NCBI RefSeq assembly: GCF_040049255.1
Contig: NZ_JBDZDR010000005.1
Location: forward strand, 186,001 to 250,000
Direction: 5' to 3'
DNA: 64,000 bases
Source: Pseudaminobacter sp040049255
GTDB lineage: Bacteria > Pseudomonadota > Alphaproteobacteria > Rhizobiales > Rhizobiaceae
This document shows, one piece after another, positions 24,550 to 33,420 of this stretch. The notes under the pieces were generated by a model, which was not told where the DNA came from, did no database searches, and saw only the letters and a list, made by a program, of their open reading frames with translations. How positions within the stretch are numbered: position 1 is the first letter of the stretch; each line of letters opens with the position of its first letter. A program made the translations under genes and the position numbers.

Positions 24550-26237
24550 CACAGTTCGTCCCGGAAGTATTTCAGCAGGTGGTTGACCGGGTTGGGCGCG
24601 GCCTGGCCCAGCCCGCAGATCGAGGCGTCGCGCATGACGCTTTCCAGATCGCGGATCGCGACCTCGTCCAGCGGTGCCGGCCTGTTCAGGAGCGCGAGCA
24701 GCTTGGCCGTGCCTTCACGGCACGGGGTGCACTGGCCGCAGCTTTCATGCTTGAAGAATTTCAGCAGGTTGAGCGTGATGTCCCTGGCGCTGTCGGCCTG
24801 CGAAAACACGACGATGGCATGCGAGCCGACGAAGGCGTCGAGCTTGGCGAGCTCGCCGCCGAAATCCAGCGCTATGTCGCCCATCGAGGCGGGCAGGATG
24901 CCGCCCGAGGCACCGCCCGGCAGATAGGCCTTGAACTCGTGGCCGTCGGCCATGCCGCCGCAATAGTCCTCGATCAGCTGGCGCGCGGTGATCCCGGCCG
25001 GCGCCAGCTTCACGCCCGGCTGCTTTACCCGGCCGGAGACGGACCAGGACCTGATGCCGGGATGGCCGGGCAGCCCCTTGGCCGCGAACCACTCCGCGCC
25101 GTGCTCGACGATGTCGCGCACCCACCACAGCGTCTCAACATTGTGGTTGAGGGTGGGCCGGCCGAAGAGCCCGACCTCGGCGATGTAGGGCGGGCGGTTG
25201 CGCGGCAGGCCGCGCTTGCCCTCGATGCTCTCCAGCATCGCACTTTCCTCGCCGCAGATATAGGCGCCGGCGCCGCGCCGTAGCTCGATGAAGCCCGACG
25301 CGATGATGCCGGCCTTGGCGAGCGCCGCGATCTCGGTGCGCAGGATTTCCAGTACCGCCGGATATTCGTCGCGCATGTAGAAATAGACGCGCTCGGCCTC
25401 GACCGCGTGGGCGGCGATCAGCGCCCCCTCGAGCGCGCGGTGCGGGTCGCTTTCGAGATAGAAGCGGTCCTTGAAGGTGCCGGGTTCGCCCTCGTCGCCA
25501 TTGACGGTCATCAGGCGCGGCCCGTTGAAGGAGCGCACGATGCTCCACTTCCTGCCGGCCGGGAAGCCTGCCCCGCCAAGGCCGCGCAGGCCGGCGGCCT
25601 GCATGGTCTCTATCAAGGCTTCGGCACCGATCTCGCCCGCGCGCACTTTTGCCAGCAGGCGGTAGCCGCCGGCGGCGCGATAGGCATCCAGCCCGACATA
25701 GGACGGCACCACCGTTTTGGTCTCGCCGTCGCGGGCCATCTTGATCAGCCCGTCGCTGGTGGCATGATCGACCTCGCGGTCGCCGAGGCGCGCGGCGGGC
25801 GCAGTGTCGCAGCGGCCCATGCAGGGCGCGCACACCACACGGATCGCCTTCGGATCGACGCTCGCGGCGAGTTCCTTCAGCAGCGTCTCGCAACCGGCCA
25901 CCATGCAGCTGACGGAATCGCAGACGCGGATGGTCAGCGGCGCGGGCGGCGTCTCGCCTTCCTTGACGATGTCGAAATGGTCGTAGAACGAGGCGACCTC
26001 GTAGACCTCGGTCTGCGACAGCTTCATCTCCTCGGCCAGCGCGCGCAGATGCGCGGCCGACAGGCAGCCATAATGATCCTGGATCAGGTGCAGGAATTCG
26101 ATCAGCAGGTCGCGGCGGCGGGGCCTGTCGATCAGCAGGTCGCGCACCTCGTGCAGCGCCTTGTCATCGAGGCCTCGGCCCTTTGGGCCACGGTCGCGAC
26201 CGCCGCCTCGCCTGAATTTCTGGTCCTGGATGTTCAC
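24549..26237 (-). CDS. fdsB: NAD-dependent formate dehydrogenase beta subunit, fused FdsG-FdsB type
   Basis: 562 residues from GTG at 26237, chosen because GGGAGGTGG stands eight bases before it; an ATG at 26255 is the alternative. The first ~170 residues are NuoE/FdsG-like with a [2Fe-2S] site (CDSVSCMVAGC and CAPCMGRC). The rest is NuoF/FdsB-like: FMN site GLGGAGFPAGRKW, NADH site GAGAYICGEESA and the [4Fe-4S] motif ESCGQCTPCREGT. It passes electrons from the alpha subunit to NAD+. The fusion gives the two-subunit layout known from methylotroph Fdh1, without a separate gamma gene. Confidence 0.94.
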   Translation of the reverse strand: MNIQDQKFRRGGGRDRGPKGRGLDDKALHEVRDLLIDRPRRRDLLIEFLHLIQDHYGCLSAAHLRALAEEMKLSQTEVYEVASFYDHFDIVKEGETPPAPLTIRVCDSVSCMVAGCETLLKELAASVDPKAIRVVCAPCMGRCDTAPAARLGDREVDHATSDGLIKMARDGETKTVVPSYVGLDAYRAAGGYRLLAKVRAGEIGAEALIETMQAAGLRGLGGAGFPAGRKWSIVRSFNGPRLMTVNGDEGEPGTFKDRFYLESDPHRALEGALIAAHAVEAERVYFYMRDEYPAVLEILRTEIAALAKAGIIASGFIELRRGAGAYICGEESAMLESIEGKRGLPRNRPPYIAEVGLFGRPTLNHNVETLWWVRDIVEHGAEWFAAKGLPGHPGIRSWSVSGRVKQPGVKLAPAGITARQLIEDYCGGMADGHEFKAYLPGGASGGILPASMGDIALDFGGELAKLDAFVGSHAIVVFSQADSARDITLNLLKFFKHESCGQCTPCREGTAKLLALLNRPAPLDEVAIRDLESVMRDASICGLGQAAPNPVNHLLKYFRDEL

Positions 26238-26327
26238 CTGCGCCACCTCCCGCATTTCGCGTCGATGTCGGAGCAATTCCAGCCTGCAACCACTATAGGG
26301 CAAGCCAATCAGGTGACGCTAGGTAAA

Positions 26328-26573
26328 TCAACCCCCACCATCGGGGGCCTCGCCTGCCTTCTCGATCACGAAAACCATGCGCCCGGCCTGCCGTTCCGTC
26401 GCAATCATCAGGTCGCCGGTCTCGGCGAGCAGGTTGGGAATGTCGATGGAAGCGAGCGGGTCGGTGCAGACGACCTCGATGCGTTCGCCCGGGGCAAGCC
26501 CGCGAAGCGCCTTGCGCGTCTTCAGCGCCGGCAAGGGACATTTCAATCCGCTCAGGTCAAGCTTCGTCGTCAT
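26328..26573 (-). CDS. TusA/SirA-like sulfur carrier protein
   Basis: 81 residues with the family motif CPLPALKTRKALR near the start; the sulfur-binding cysteine is C12. The start at 26573 gives MTTKLDLSGLKCPLP. TusA-like proteins pass persulfide sulfur to partners. Here it sits between moeA and the formate dehydrogenase subunits on the same strand, so it may feed sulfur to FdhD for activation of the molybdenum cofactor; this is inference from position. Gaps of 46 and 90 bases to its neighbours allow one transcript. Confidence 0.85.
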   Translation of the reverse strand: MTTKLDLSGLKCPLPALKTRKALRGLAPGERIEVVCTDPLASIDIPNLLAETGDLMIATERQAGRMVFVIEKAGEAPDGGG

Positions 26574-26619
26574 GTCGCGCCTACGATGAGCCACGGGCGC
26601 CATATGGTCAATCGCATGC

Positions 26620-27876
26620 CTAGAGCAGGCTCGAATAGGGCAGGAAGCGCACGATATCGCCGGGCTTGACGCCCGTGACCTCCTCGCCGAGCTCGACCAG
26701 CCCGTCAGTGTCGACCAGCGAGGACAGCAGCCCCGCCCCCTCGCGCGGGAATTTTTCCGCCTCATAGGCTCCATCTGCGCCCCTGCGCAGGCTTGCCCGC
26801 ACATATTCGCGCCGGCCTTCCTTCTTGCGATAGGAGAATGCGGCGCGCAGCGGCATCGCCAGCAGGGTTTCCGGTTTCGCCCCGGCCAGCGCCCGGATCG
26901 CAGGGCGGGCGACATGGGCGAAAGTAACAAAACTCGCCACCGGATTGCCGGGCAGGCCGATGAAGGCCGCCCCACGGATGACGCCCATGGCGACCGGCCG
27001 GCCGGGTTTTATCGCAACGCGCCAGAACACCAGCGAGCCGACGCTTTCCACGCTGGCCTTCACATGGTCGGCCTCGCCGGTGGAGACGCCGCCGGAGGTG
27101 AGGATCAGGTCGTGCGCGGCCGCGGCCTCGGCCAGCACGCGGGCGATCAGGTCGCCTTCATCGCGCAATATGCCGAGGTCGGTGACGGCACAGCCGAGCC
27201 GGGCCAGCATGGCCCGCAGCATGAAGCGGTTGGAATCGAAAAGCTGCGCCGGGCCGCGCGTGCTGCCGGGCGCGACGATCTCGTCGCCGGTGGAAAACAC
27301 AGCCACCCGCACGCGCCGGCGCACGGAAACCTCGGTAAGTCCCAGCGCGGCGACCAGCGCCACGTCCTGCGGCCGCAGAATTTGCCCGGCGCGCAGCACC
27401 GTGCTGCCGACAGAAATATCCTCGCCCGCAGGGCGCACATTGGCGCCGCGCCTGAGGCCCGCCGGCAGGATCACGCCGCCGGCCTCGTCCAGCCGCACAT
27501 CCTCCTGCATGAACACGGTGTCGGCGCCCTCGGGCATGGGCGCGCCGGTGAAGATGCGCACGGCCTGTCCCGGCTCGATGGGGGCGGCGGACGACATGCC
27601 GGCCTGCACGCGGGCGGAAACGGGAAAAACGGCTTCCCCCTCCGCCGGAAGGTCGGCGCCGTGCAGGGCATAGCCGTCCACGGCCGAATTGGTGAAGGGC
27701 GGAAGCGGCAAGGGTGCGACGAGATCTTCTGCCAGCACGCGCCCGTCGGCTTCGGCCAGCGGCGCCATCTCCGTCTCGGCAACCGGCCTCAGCCGGGAGG
27801 CGATCAGCGCCACCGCCTCGTCCACCGGCATCAGCGACCCGCCAAAGGCGAAGCAGTCGTCGGAAAGTTGCGCCAT
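26620..27876 (-). CDS. moeA: Molybdopterin molybdotransferase MoeA
   Basis: 418 residues, the usual MoeA length. Visible motifs: PLPLPPFTNSAVDGYAL (N-terminal domain), GQAVRIFTGAPMPEGADTV, the MoCF-binding-domain run VAVFSTGDEIV and ILTSGGVSTGEADHVK, and GLPGNPVA. It inserts molybdate into adenylylated molybdopterin. First gene of the minus-strand formate dehydrogenase operon and divergent from fdhD. Confidence 0.95.
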   Translation of the reverse strand: MAQLSDDCFAFGGSLMPVDEAVALIASRLRPVAETEMAPLAEADGRVLAEDLVAPLPLPPFTNSAVDGYALHGADLPAEGEAVFPVSARVQAGMSSAAPIEPGQAVRIFTGAPMPEGADTVFMQEDVRLDEAGGVILPAGLRRGANVRPAGEDISVGSTVLRAGQILRPQDVALVAALGLTEVSVRRRVRVAVFSTGDEIVAPGSTRGPAQLFDSNRFMLRAMLARLGCAVTDLGILRDEGDLIARVLAEAAAAHDLILTSGGVSTGEADHVKASVESVGSLVFWRVAIKPGRPVAMGVIRGAAFIGLPGNPVASFVTFAHVARPAIRALAGAKPETLLAMPLRAAFSYRKKEGRREYVRASLRRGADGAYEAEKFPREGAGLLSSLVDTDGLVELGEEVTGVKPGDIVRFLPYSSLL

Positions 27877-27930
27877 GGTCTTGTTCCCTCCGGTCTTCGC
27901 CGGGCGGGAAGGCCGGCCTGAGCTTATCCC

Positions 27931-27950
27931 GAAAGGGCACTCGCCCTTTC
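27931..27950. repeat. Perfect inverted repeat between moeA and fdhD
   Basis: GAAAGGGC and GCCCTTTC flank an ACTC loop, in the 142-base divergent promoter region. It could be an operator for both transcripts or a hairpin in the moeA leader. Confidence 0.45.
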
Positions 27951-28018
27951 AAGATTGGCCTGGATTTGAACAGGCTATAGACTGGGGGTCAAGCGATGCG
28001 AGCAGGGACGAGAGCGTC

Positions 28019-28912
28019 ATGCAGCAGACTAAACCCAAGGCCGACCCGGCCGTGATCCTGCCCCACCCGGAAGACCCGCGCCTGACCGAGCGCGTCATCG
28101 GCATCGACCACACCCGCGAGATCGTCGAGGTGATGGTGCCGGTGGAACGCGCGCTGACGCTCTATCTCAACGCGCAGGAGATCGTCACCATGATGACGAT
28201 CAACGATTATCCGGAATATCTGGCGCTCGGCTACCTGCTCAACCAGAACATGCTGAAGCCTGACGACGTGGTGACCGGCGTCGACTATGACGACGAGCTG
28301 CAGGTGGCCGTGGTGCGCACCGAGCGCCACACCAATTACGAGCACAAGCTGAAGAAGCGCACGCTGACCTCGGGCTGCGCGCAGGGCACCGCCTTCGGCG
28401 ACCTGATGGAAGCGCTGGAGGAAATCGATCTGCCGGACGCGGAGCTGCGCACCTCCTGGCTCTACGAGATGACCAAGACCATCAACACCACGCCTTCGCT
28501 CTATCTCGCCGCCGGCGCCATCCATGGCTGCGTGCTGTGCCGGGAGGGCCGGCCGCTCTGCTACATGGAGGATGTCGGCCGCCACAACGCCGTCGACAAG
28601 CTGGCCGGCTGGATGTACCTCCACGATGTCGACCCGGCCGACAAGATCCTCTACACCACCGGCCGGCTGACCTCGGAAATGACGATCAAGACCGTTCGCA
28701 TGGGCATACCCATCCTCGTCTCGCGCTCCGGCTTCACCGCCTGGGGCGTCTCGCTCGCCCGGCAGGCGGGGCTGACGCTGGTGGGCCGCGCGCGCGGAAA
28801 GCGTTTCATCGCCGTGTCGGGCGAAGAGCGGATCGTGTTCGACCAGGACCTCGCTTCCGTCGAGGAGGAAGCCCCCCGGCATCATCGCAAGGGCGCGGAG
28901 CACGATGACTGA
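28019..28912 (+). CDS. fdhD: Formate dehydrogenase accessory sulfurtransferase FdhD
   Basis: 297 residues from the ATG at 28019. FdhD moves sulfur onto the bis-MGD cofactor before insertion into formate dehydrogenase. Recognisable blocks are YLALGYLLNQNML, EDVGRHNAVDKLAGW and TTGRLTSEMTIK. The usual CxxC of E. coli FdhD (C121/C124) here reads C120-Ala-Gln-Gly, so only the first cysteine is kept; a separate pair C171/C174 occurs in HGCVLC. It overlaps mobA by eight bases and is divergent from moeA. Confidence 0.93.
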   Translation: MQQTKPKADPAVILPHPEDPRLTERVIGIDHTREIVEVMVPVERALTLYLNAQEIVTMMTINDYPEYLALGYLLNQNMLKPDDVVTGVDYDDELQVAVVRTERHTNYEHKLKKRTLTSGCAQGTAFGDLMEALEEIDLPDAELRTSWLYEMTKTINTTPSLYLAAGAIHGCVLCREGRPLCYMEDVGRHNAVDKLAGWMYLHDVDPADKILYTTGRLTSEMTIKTVRMGIPILVSRSGFTAWGVSLARQAGLTLVGRARGKRFIAVSGEERIVFDQDLASVEEEAPRHHRKGAEHDD

Positions 28913-29531
28913 AACGAACACCGAAACGATCGGCGTGATCCTCGCCGGCGGGCTGGCGCGGCGCATGGGCGGCGGCGACAAGCCGATGCGCGCCATCGGC
29001 GGGCGCACCATCCTCGACCACGTTATCGAGCGGTTTCAGCCGCAATGCGACGGGCTGATCCTCAACGCCAATGGCGACCCGGCGCGCTTTGCCGCCTTCG
29101 GCCTGCCCGTGGTGGCCGACAGCGTGGCCGATTTTCCCGGACCGCTCGCCGGCATACTCGCCGCGCTCGACTGGACCGCGCAAATGCGGCCCGGTGTGCA
29201 ATGGGTGGCAAGCGTTGCCGGCGACTGCCCCTTCCTGCCGCGCGATCTGGTGGCACGGCTGCACGGCGCGCGTGTCGCAGAAGGCGCCAGGCTGGCGGTA
29301 GCGGCCTCGGCCGGCCAGTCGCATCCGGTGATCGGCCTGTGGAGCGTGGCGCTGCGCGAGGAACTGCGCCATGCTCTGGTCGAGGAAGACATCCGCAAGA
29401 TCGACCGCTGGACGGCGCGCTACCCGCTCGCCACCGTGTCCTGGCCGGCCGAGCCGGTCGATCCGTTCTTCAACGCCAATACGGTGGAGGATCTGGCAGA
29501 GGCCGAGAAGCTGGCAGCGCTGGCGGGCTGA
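28905..29531 (+). CDS. mobA: Molybdenum cofactor guanylyltransferase MobA
   Basis: 208 residues. The nucleotide-binding loop GVILAGGLARRMGGGDKPM and the metal site VAGDCPFLP are standard for MobA, which adds GMP to Mo-molybdopterin to make bis-MGD, the cofactor of the formate dehydrogenase encoded next door. It overlaps the fdhD end, so the two are translationally coupled. Confidence 0.95.
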   Translation: MTETNTETIGVILAGGLARRMGGGDKPMRAIGGRTILDHVIERFQPQCDGLILNANGDPARFAAFGLPVVADSVADFPGPLAGILAALDWTAQMRPGVQWVASVAGDCPFLPRDLVARLHGARVAEGARLAVAASAGQSHPVIGLWSVALREELRHALVEEDIRKIDRWTARYPLATVSWPAEPVDPFFNANTVEDLAEAEKLAALAG

Positions 29532-29537
29532 GCCGCC

Positions 29538-30722
29538 TCAGCCGCCCACATTCCAGCCGCGGCCGCGTTTGCCGAACAACTCGTGGCCGTCCTCGGTGAT
29601 GGCCACCGTATCCTCCAGCTTGATGAAGCCGCGTGTGGGGTGGAGCATCGTGGTCTCCACCGACAGCACCATGCCGGGCTCAAGCGGCCTGTCGGCATCG
29701 ACACCCTCATAGGCTACCGGGTGGTTGGTCATGAGGAACGGCACCTCATGGCTGATCAGCCCCATGCCGTGCGCGAAGAAATCCGTATAGGCGGCAACCG
29801 ACGAGGCCTTCAGCACCGCTTCGGCGTGGGCGATCATGTCGCCGCCCAGGGCGCCGGGCCGGCAGTGCCAAAAGGCGGCCTGCTGCACGGCGTCGATCTC
29901 GGCCAGCAAATCCTTCAGTTCCTGGTCGGGCTCGCCCATCACACCCATGCGGCAGAGGTCGCCGATATAGCCGTGGAAATTGCCGCCGGAATCGAGCGAC
30001 AGCACCTCGCCCTTGTTCCAGGTCTGAGGCGACACCGCCCGGTTGTGGCTGGCGCCGATGGTGATCAGGCAATACTCGAATTGCAGCCCGCGATTGGTCT
30101 CCTCGCGGCGCAGCGCCTCGACGATCTCGCGCTTGCTCGCGCCCGCGCGCTGGCCGGAAAACACCGCAAGCATCGCGTCGGTGATCAGCTCGGAGGCCTG
30201 GCGAAGCAGGTCGAGTTCCTGCGGCGTCTTGATCGCGCGCAGCCGCTCCAGGGTGCCGGTGGCGTCCACCAGTCTCTCGTTGCCCAGCGCCTGCGCCAGC
30301 ACATGATGCGCGTCCGAGGGCAAAAAGGCCGGCTCGATGCCGATGCGCGCGCCCTGCCTGCCGATCTTCCTCAGATGTCCGGCAGCCAGCGTGGCGGCAT
30401 CCACCGAGCCCCAGCTCGCGGTCTCCACCGTCGGCGTCCAGAACGGGTTGTTGTGATGCTCGCCGCCTTCCATGCGGTTGCCGATATAGGCGGCATGTTC
30501 GGGCCGGCCCTTTTCATAGATCAGCACCGGCAGGTAGCGGCTGTGGCCTATCGCATCCATGGCCGAGAAGAAGATGAATTTGTAGCCGCCGAGCAGGTAC
30601 TGCACATTGTGCTTGGATGTCGCGACCAGCACGTCGATGCCGGCCTCGTCCATCAGCCGGTCGAGCTTTGCGTGGTCGAACGGCGCGCTGCCTTCCCGGC
30701 TCGTTCCCGCTGCAATATTCAT
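29538..30722 (-). CDS. M24 family metallopeptidase (Xaa-Pro peptidase/creatinase-like)
   Basis: 394 residues. A creatinase-like N-terminal domain (about 1-165) precedes the pita-bread catalytic domain, whose five metal ligands are all visible: D in SLDSGG, D in YIGDLCR, H in FAHGMGL, E in SVETT and E in KLEDT. These enzymes hydrolyse Xaa-Pro peptides or related C-N bonds such as creatine. An AGGGAGG site precedes the ATG. A TGGT-N3-ACCA operator lies 29 bases upstream, tying it to the sugar-catabolic regulon 5-18 kb away rather than to the phosphonate importer it follows. Confidence 0.88.
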   Translation of the reverse strand: MNIAAGTSREGSAPFDHAKLDRLMDEAGIDVLVATSKHNVQYLLGGYKFIFFSAMDAIGHSRYLPVLIYEKGRPEHAAYIGNRMEGGEHHNNPFWTPTVETASWGSVDAATLAAGHLRKIGRQGARIGIEPAFLPSDAHHVLAQALGNERLVDATGTLERLRAIKTPQELDLLRQASELITDAMLAVFSGQRAGASKREIVEALRREETNRGLQFEYCLITIGASHNRAVSPQTWNKGEVLSLDSGGNFHGYIGDLCRMGVMGEPDQELKDLLAEIDAVQQAAFWHCRPGALGGDMIAHAEAVLKASSVAAYTDFFAHGMGLISHEVPFLMTNHPVAYEGVDADRPLEPGMVLSVETTMLHPTRGFIKLEDTVAITEDGHELFGKRGRGWNVGG

Positions 30723-30750
30723 CGCTTCCCTCCCTGAATGCCGCCAGTCT

Positions 30751-30792
30751 ATCTGGTCGGACCAGATTAGGCGAATTCAGGCGAGAGGCAAA
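30751..30792 (-). promoter_or_regulatory. Promoter and GntR-type operator of the M24 gene
   Basis: ATCTGGTC-G-GACCAGAT (30751-30767) is a perfect palindrome with the core TGGT-N3-ACCA typical of FadR-type GntR operators. On the minus strand a -35 TTTGCC (30787-30792) and -10 TAATCT (30764-30769) are 17 bases apart, with the -10 overlapping the operator, which suggests repression. Confidence 0.65.
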
Positions 30793-30799
30793 GGCAGAC

Positions 30800-32137
30800 T
30801 TAGCGTCCCGCGCCGCCTTCCATCAGCCGGCGCCGCAGCGCGTTGGAGATGTTGTCGAAGATGAACACCACGATCAGGATCAGCAGCACCATGTAGGCGA
30901 CGTTGGCCCAGTTCGAGTTGGTGCGCATGGCTTCCCAGAGCTTCAGGCCGATGCCGCCCGCACCCACCGCGCCGATGATGGTGGCCGAGCGCGTGTTCGA
31001 TTCCCAGAAATACAGCGCCTGGCTGACGAACACCGGCAGCACTTGCGGCATCACGCCATAGCGCTGCACCACCACCGGCGAGGCACCCACCGAGCGCACA
31101 CCCTCGCGCTGCTTGTCGTCGATGTTTTCCAGCGTCTCGGAATAGACCTTTCCGAGCGTGCCGGTGTCGGTGAAGAAGATCGCCGAGATGCCGGCCAGCG
31201 GCCCCGGCCCGAAGGCGCGGGTGAAGAACAGCGCCCAGATCAGCATGTCCACCGAACGCAGGAAGTCGAAGAAACGTTTTGTCGCCTGGTTGGCGAGGAA
31301 GCTCGGCGTGATGTTGCGCGCGGCGATGAAGGCCAGCGGAAGCGCGATGAAGGAGGCGAACAGCGTGCCCACGAAGGCCATGACGATGGTCTGCAACAGT
31401 TTTGTCCAGACGTCGCCATGCTGCCATTGCGAGTTGTTCCAGATGTTGTCGAAGGCAAGCGCCGCATTCGACATCTCGGGCTTGATGCGCTCGCCCGAGA
31501 TGATCAGGCCCGCCACTTCAGCCAGCGGCTTGCCCCAGAAGGGCGAGCGCGGATCGAACAGGAAGTTCGGCCAGCCGAAGAACCGGCGGCTCAACGACAC
31601 GCGCTCGGGCATGATGCGCACTTCGCCGGCAAAGCCGAAATCGGCCTTCACCTCGTCCTCGCGCAGCGTTGCCCAGGCGGGCAGTTCGCCCTGCGGCTTG
31701 GCGCCCGTGGGTTCGATAACCACCGTCAGCTTCTCGCCGCGATGCTCGACCTCGACCAGCTTGGCATCGGCCACGATGCGGCCGGCCGAACCGAAGTCCA
31801 CGGTCACCTTACGGCCGTCCTGAACCAGCCAGTCCGGGCTGGGATTGTCGCCCAGCGGCGAATAGCGCGGCCAGGTGACCTTCGCCTCGTCGCCCGAGAA
31901 GCGGATCGTGGGCCTGAGGTCGTAGGAATACCACTGCCGCGCATAGATCTCGGCGCGGTCCCACTGGCCGCCGGCGATCACCGTGCCGATGGAGAAGAAC
32001 CACCAGCAATAGACGACATAGACGAGCGTGCCGAGCGCGATCAGAAGGGGCAGCGAGCGTTTCAGCAGCGGCCGGTGGAACACCTCCGGATGGCGGCTTT
32101 CGATCTCGGACAATTGGGTGGCGGAAAGATGCGTCAT
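30800..32137 (-). CDS. phnE: Phosphonate ABC transporter permease, long form (PhnE2)
   Basis: 445 residues from the ATG at 32137. One N-terminal membrane segment (LPLLIALGTLVYVVYCWWFF) is followed by about 190 residues of probably periplasmic sequence and then the BPD permease core with the EAA-type loop REGVRSVGASPVVVQRYGVMPQV. The long insertion is usual in the second PhnE of rhizobia and makes it much longer than a standard ~280-residue PhnE. It pairs with the permease encoded two bases upstream and with PhnC. Confidence 0.9.
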   Translation of the reverse strand: MTHLSATQLSEIESRHPEVFHRPLLKRSLPLLIALGTLVYVVYCWWFFSIGTVIAGGQWDRAEIYARQWYSYDLRPTIRFSGDEAKVTWPRYSPLGDNPSPDWLVQDGRKVTVDFGSAGRIVADAKLVEVEHRGEKLTVVIEPTGAKPQGELPAWATLREDEVKADFGFAGEVRIMPERVSLSRRFFGWPNFLFDPRSPFWGKPLAEVAGLIISGERIKPEMSNAALAFDNIWNNSQWQHGDVWTKLLQTIVMAFVGTLFASFIALPLAFIAARNITPSFLANQATKRFFDFLRSVDMLIWALFFTRAFGPGPLAGISAIFFTDTGTLGKVYSETLENIDDKQREGVRSVGASPVVVQRYGVMPQVLPVFVSQALYFWESNTRSATIIGAVGAGGIGLKLWEAMRTNSNWANVAYMVLLILIVVFIFDNISNALRRRLMEGGAGR

Positions 32138-32139
32138 GG

Positions 32140-33099
32140 TCAGCGTCCGAAGTCGAAGGATTGCGCGCCGACCAGCTTGCGGCGCAGCCAGGCCGAAAGC
32201 TGGTCGACGGCGACGATGGTGACGAAGAGCAGGAGGATGATGGCGAGCGTCTTGGCCTCGTGGCCGCGGCCGATCGAAAGGCGCAACTCCTCGCCGATGC
32301 CGCCGCCGCCCACGGCGCCGATGATGGTGGAAGCGCGCACGTTGATCTCGAAGCGCAGCAGCGCGTAGGACATGAAGTTGGGCATCACCTGCGGCACGAT
32401 GGCAAAGCCCACGCGCTCGAACCAGTTGGCGCCCACCGCCCGCAGGCCCTCCTCGGCCTTCATGTCGGCGTTCTCGACCACTTCGTAGAACAGTTTTCCC
32501 AGCGCGCCGATGGTGTGGATGCCCACCGCCAGAATGGCCGGGATGGCGCCGAGCGACAGCACTGCGGCGAAGAAGCCGGCAATGACGATCTCGGGGAAGG
32601 CGCGCACGATTTCCATGTAGCGCCGCACCACGAAGCGCAATGCGCGGCTGGTCACCAGGTTCTTGGCGGCGAGGAAACAGAGCAGGAAGCCGAAGACGAA
32701 GCCGATCAGCGTCGAGAGCGCTGCGATGTTCAGCGTCTCCAGCATCTTGTAGAAATATTCTGGCACGTAGAAGCCCGAGCCGAACAGATGGACCCGTCCT
32801 TCGGGGTAGTCGTATTTCAGGCTGCCGTCGAAATAGGGGGAGGGCAGGTCGAACAGCGCGCGCCACACCTCGAGGCCGTCGCGGGGCAGCATATCGCCGA
32901 CGAAGTCGAAGAAGTGCGGCAGCCGGTCGAAGAACTTGCCGGCATTGGATTCATTGGCGAACCAGAGCGAGGCGCCGAGTGCCACCGCCAATGCGCCGAC
33001 GATGAGGGCTGAGTAGAGACGGCGCCGCGCCGCCAGTTCATGCCAGTGCCGCTCGATGGCCATGCCTTCGGCGGACAGGGTGTGGGCAGTCTGGCTCAT
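32140..33099 (-). CDS. phnE: Phosphonate ABC transporter permease PhnE
   Basis: 319 residues with an N-terminal membrane segment and the binding-protein-dependent permease core. The cytoplasmic coupling loop is EEGLRAVGANWFERVGFAIV, and GAVGGGGIGEELRLSI near the end is the PhnE signature. It forms the membrane channel of the phosphonate importer with the second permease. It is 321 bases downstream of phnD, a gap taken up mainly by a palindromic repeat element. Confidence 0.93.
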   Translation of the reverse strand: MSQTAHTLSAEGMAIERHWHELAARRRLYSALIVGALAVALGASLWFANESNAGKFFDRLPHFFDFVGDMLPRDGLEVWRALFDLPSPYFDGSLKYDYPEGRVHLFGSGFYVPEYFYKMLETLNIAALSTLIGFVFGFLLCFLAAKNLVTSRALRFVVRRYMEIVRAFPEIVIAGFFAAVLSLGAIPAILAVGIHTIGALGKLFYEVVENADMKAEEGLRAVGANWFERVGFAIVPQVMPNFMSYALLRFEINVRASTIIGAVGGGGIGEELRLSIGRGHEAKTLAIILLLFVTIVAVDQLSAWLRRKLVGAQSFDFGR

Positions 33100-33170
33100 G
33101 CCGTCTCCAACTCAGACTGGGTTTTGGAAAGGATGGATGCTTGGGCAGGGCGATCGCATATGGAATTTCG

Positions 33171-33308
33171 ACCCCCACTCCGGTTTGCTTAGCAAACAAC
33201 CTCTCCCCCGATCGACGGGGGAGAGGAAGCGCCGTCCGCAAGGCTGGCACCCTTCCTCTCGCCTTTTGAGGGGGAGAGGTGCCGAGCGAAGCGAGGCGGA
33301 GTGGGGGT
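33171..33308. repeat. C-rich palindromic intergenic element inside the phn transport operon
   Basis: Terminal inverted repeats of 12 bases (ACCCCCACTCCG at 33171 and its complement ending at 33308) enclose two internal hairpins built on CCTCTC/GAGAGG, one around CCCCCGATCGACGGGGG. It fills most of the 321-base space between phnD and phnE, where I see no gene. Its ends resemble those of the other two C-rich elements, but the interior differs, so it is a related rather than identical family. Confidence 0.8.
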
Positions 33309-33420
33309 AGGTCGCGCCATGTGCAATTGCCCTACCGCCGCAACCGATTGGCCCTGCCATGAAATGCGGATGAGGGGGTAAGGCCGAAGCCTCACCCCCG
33401 CAGCGCCCTTGGGAGGACAA

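Noticed and set aside
27931..27950. FNR-type site for the formate dehydrogenase cluster
   Set aside because: GAAAGGGC-N4-GCCCTTTC does not match TTGAT-N4-ATCAA; it is reported only as a palindrome.
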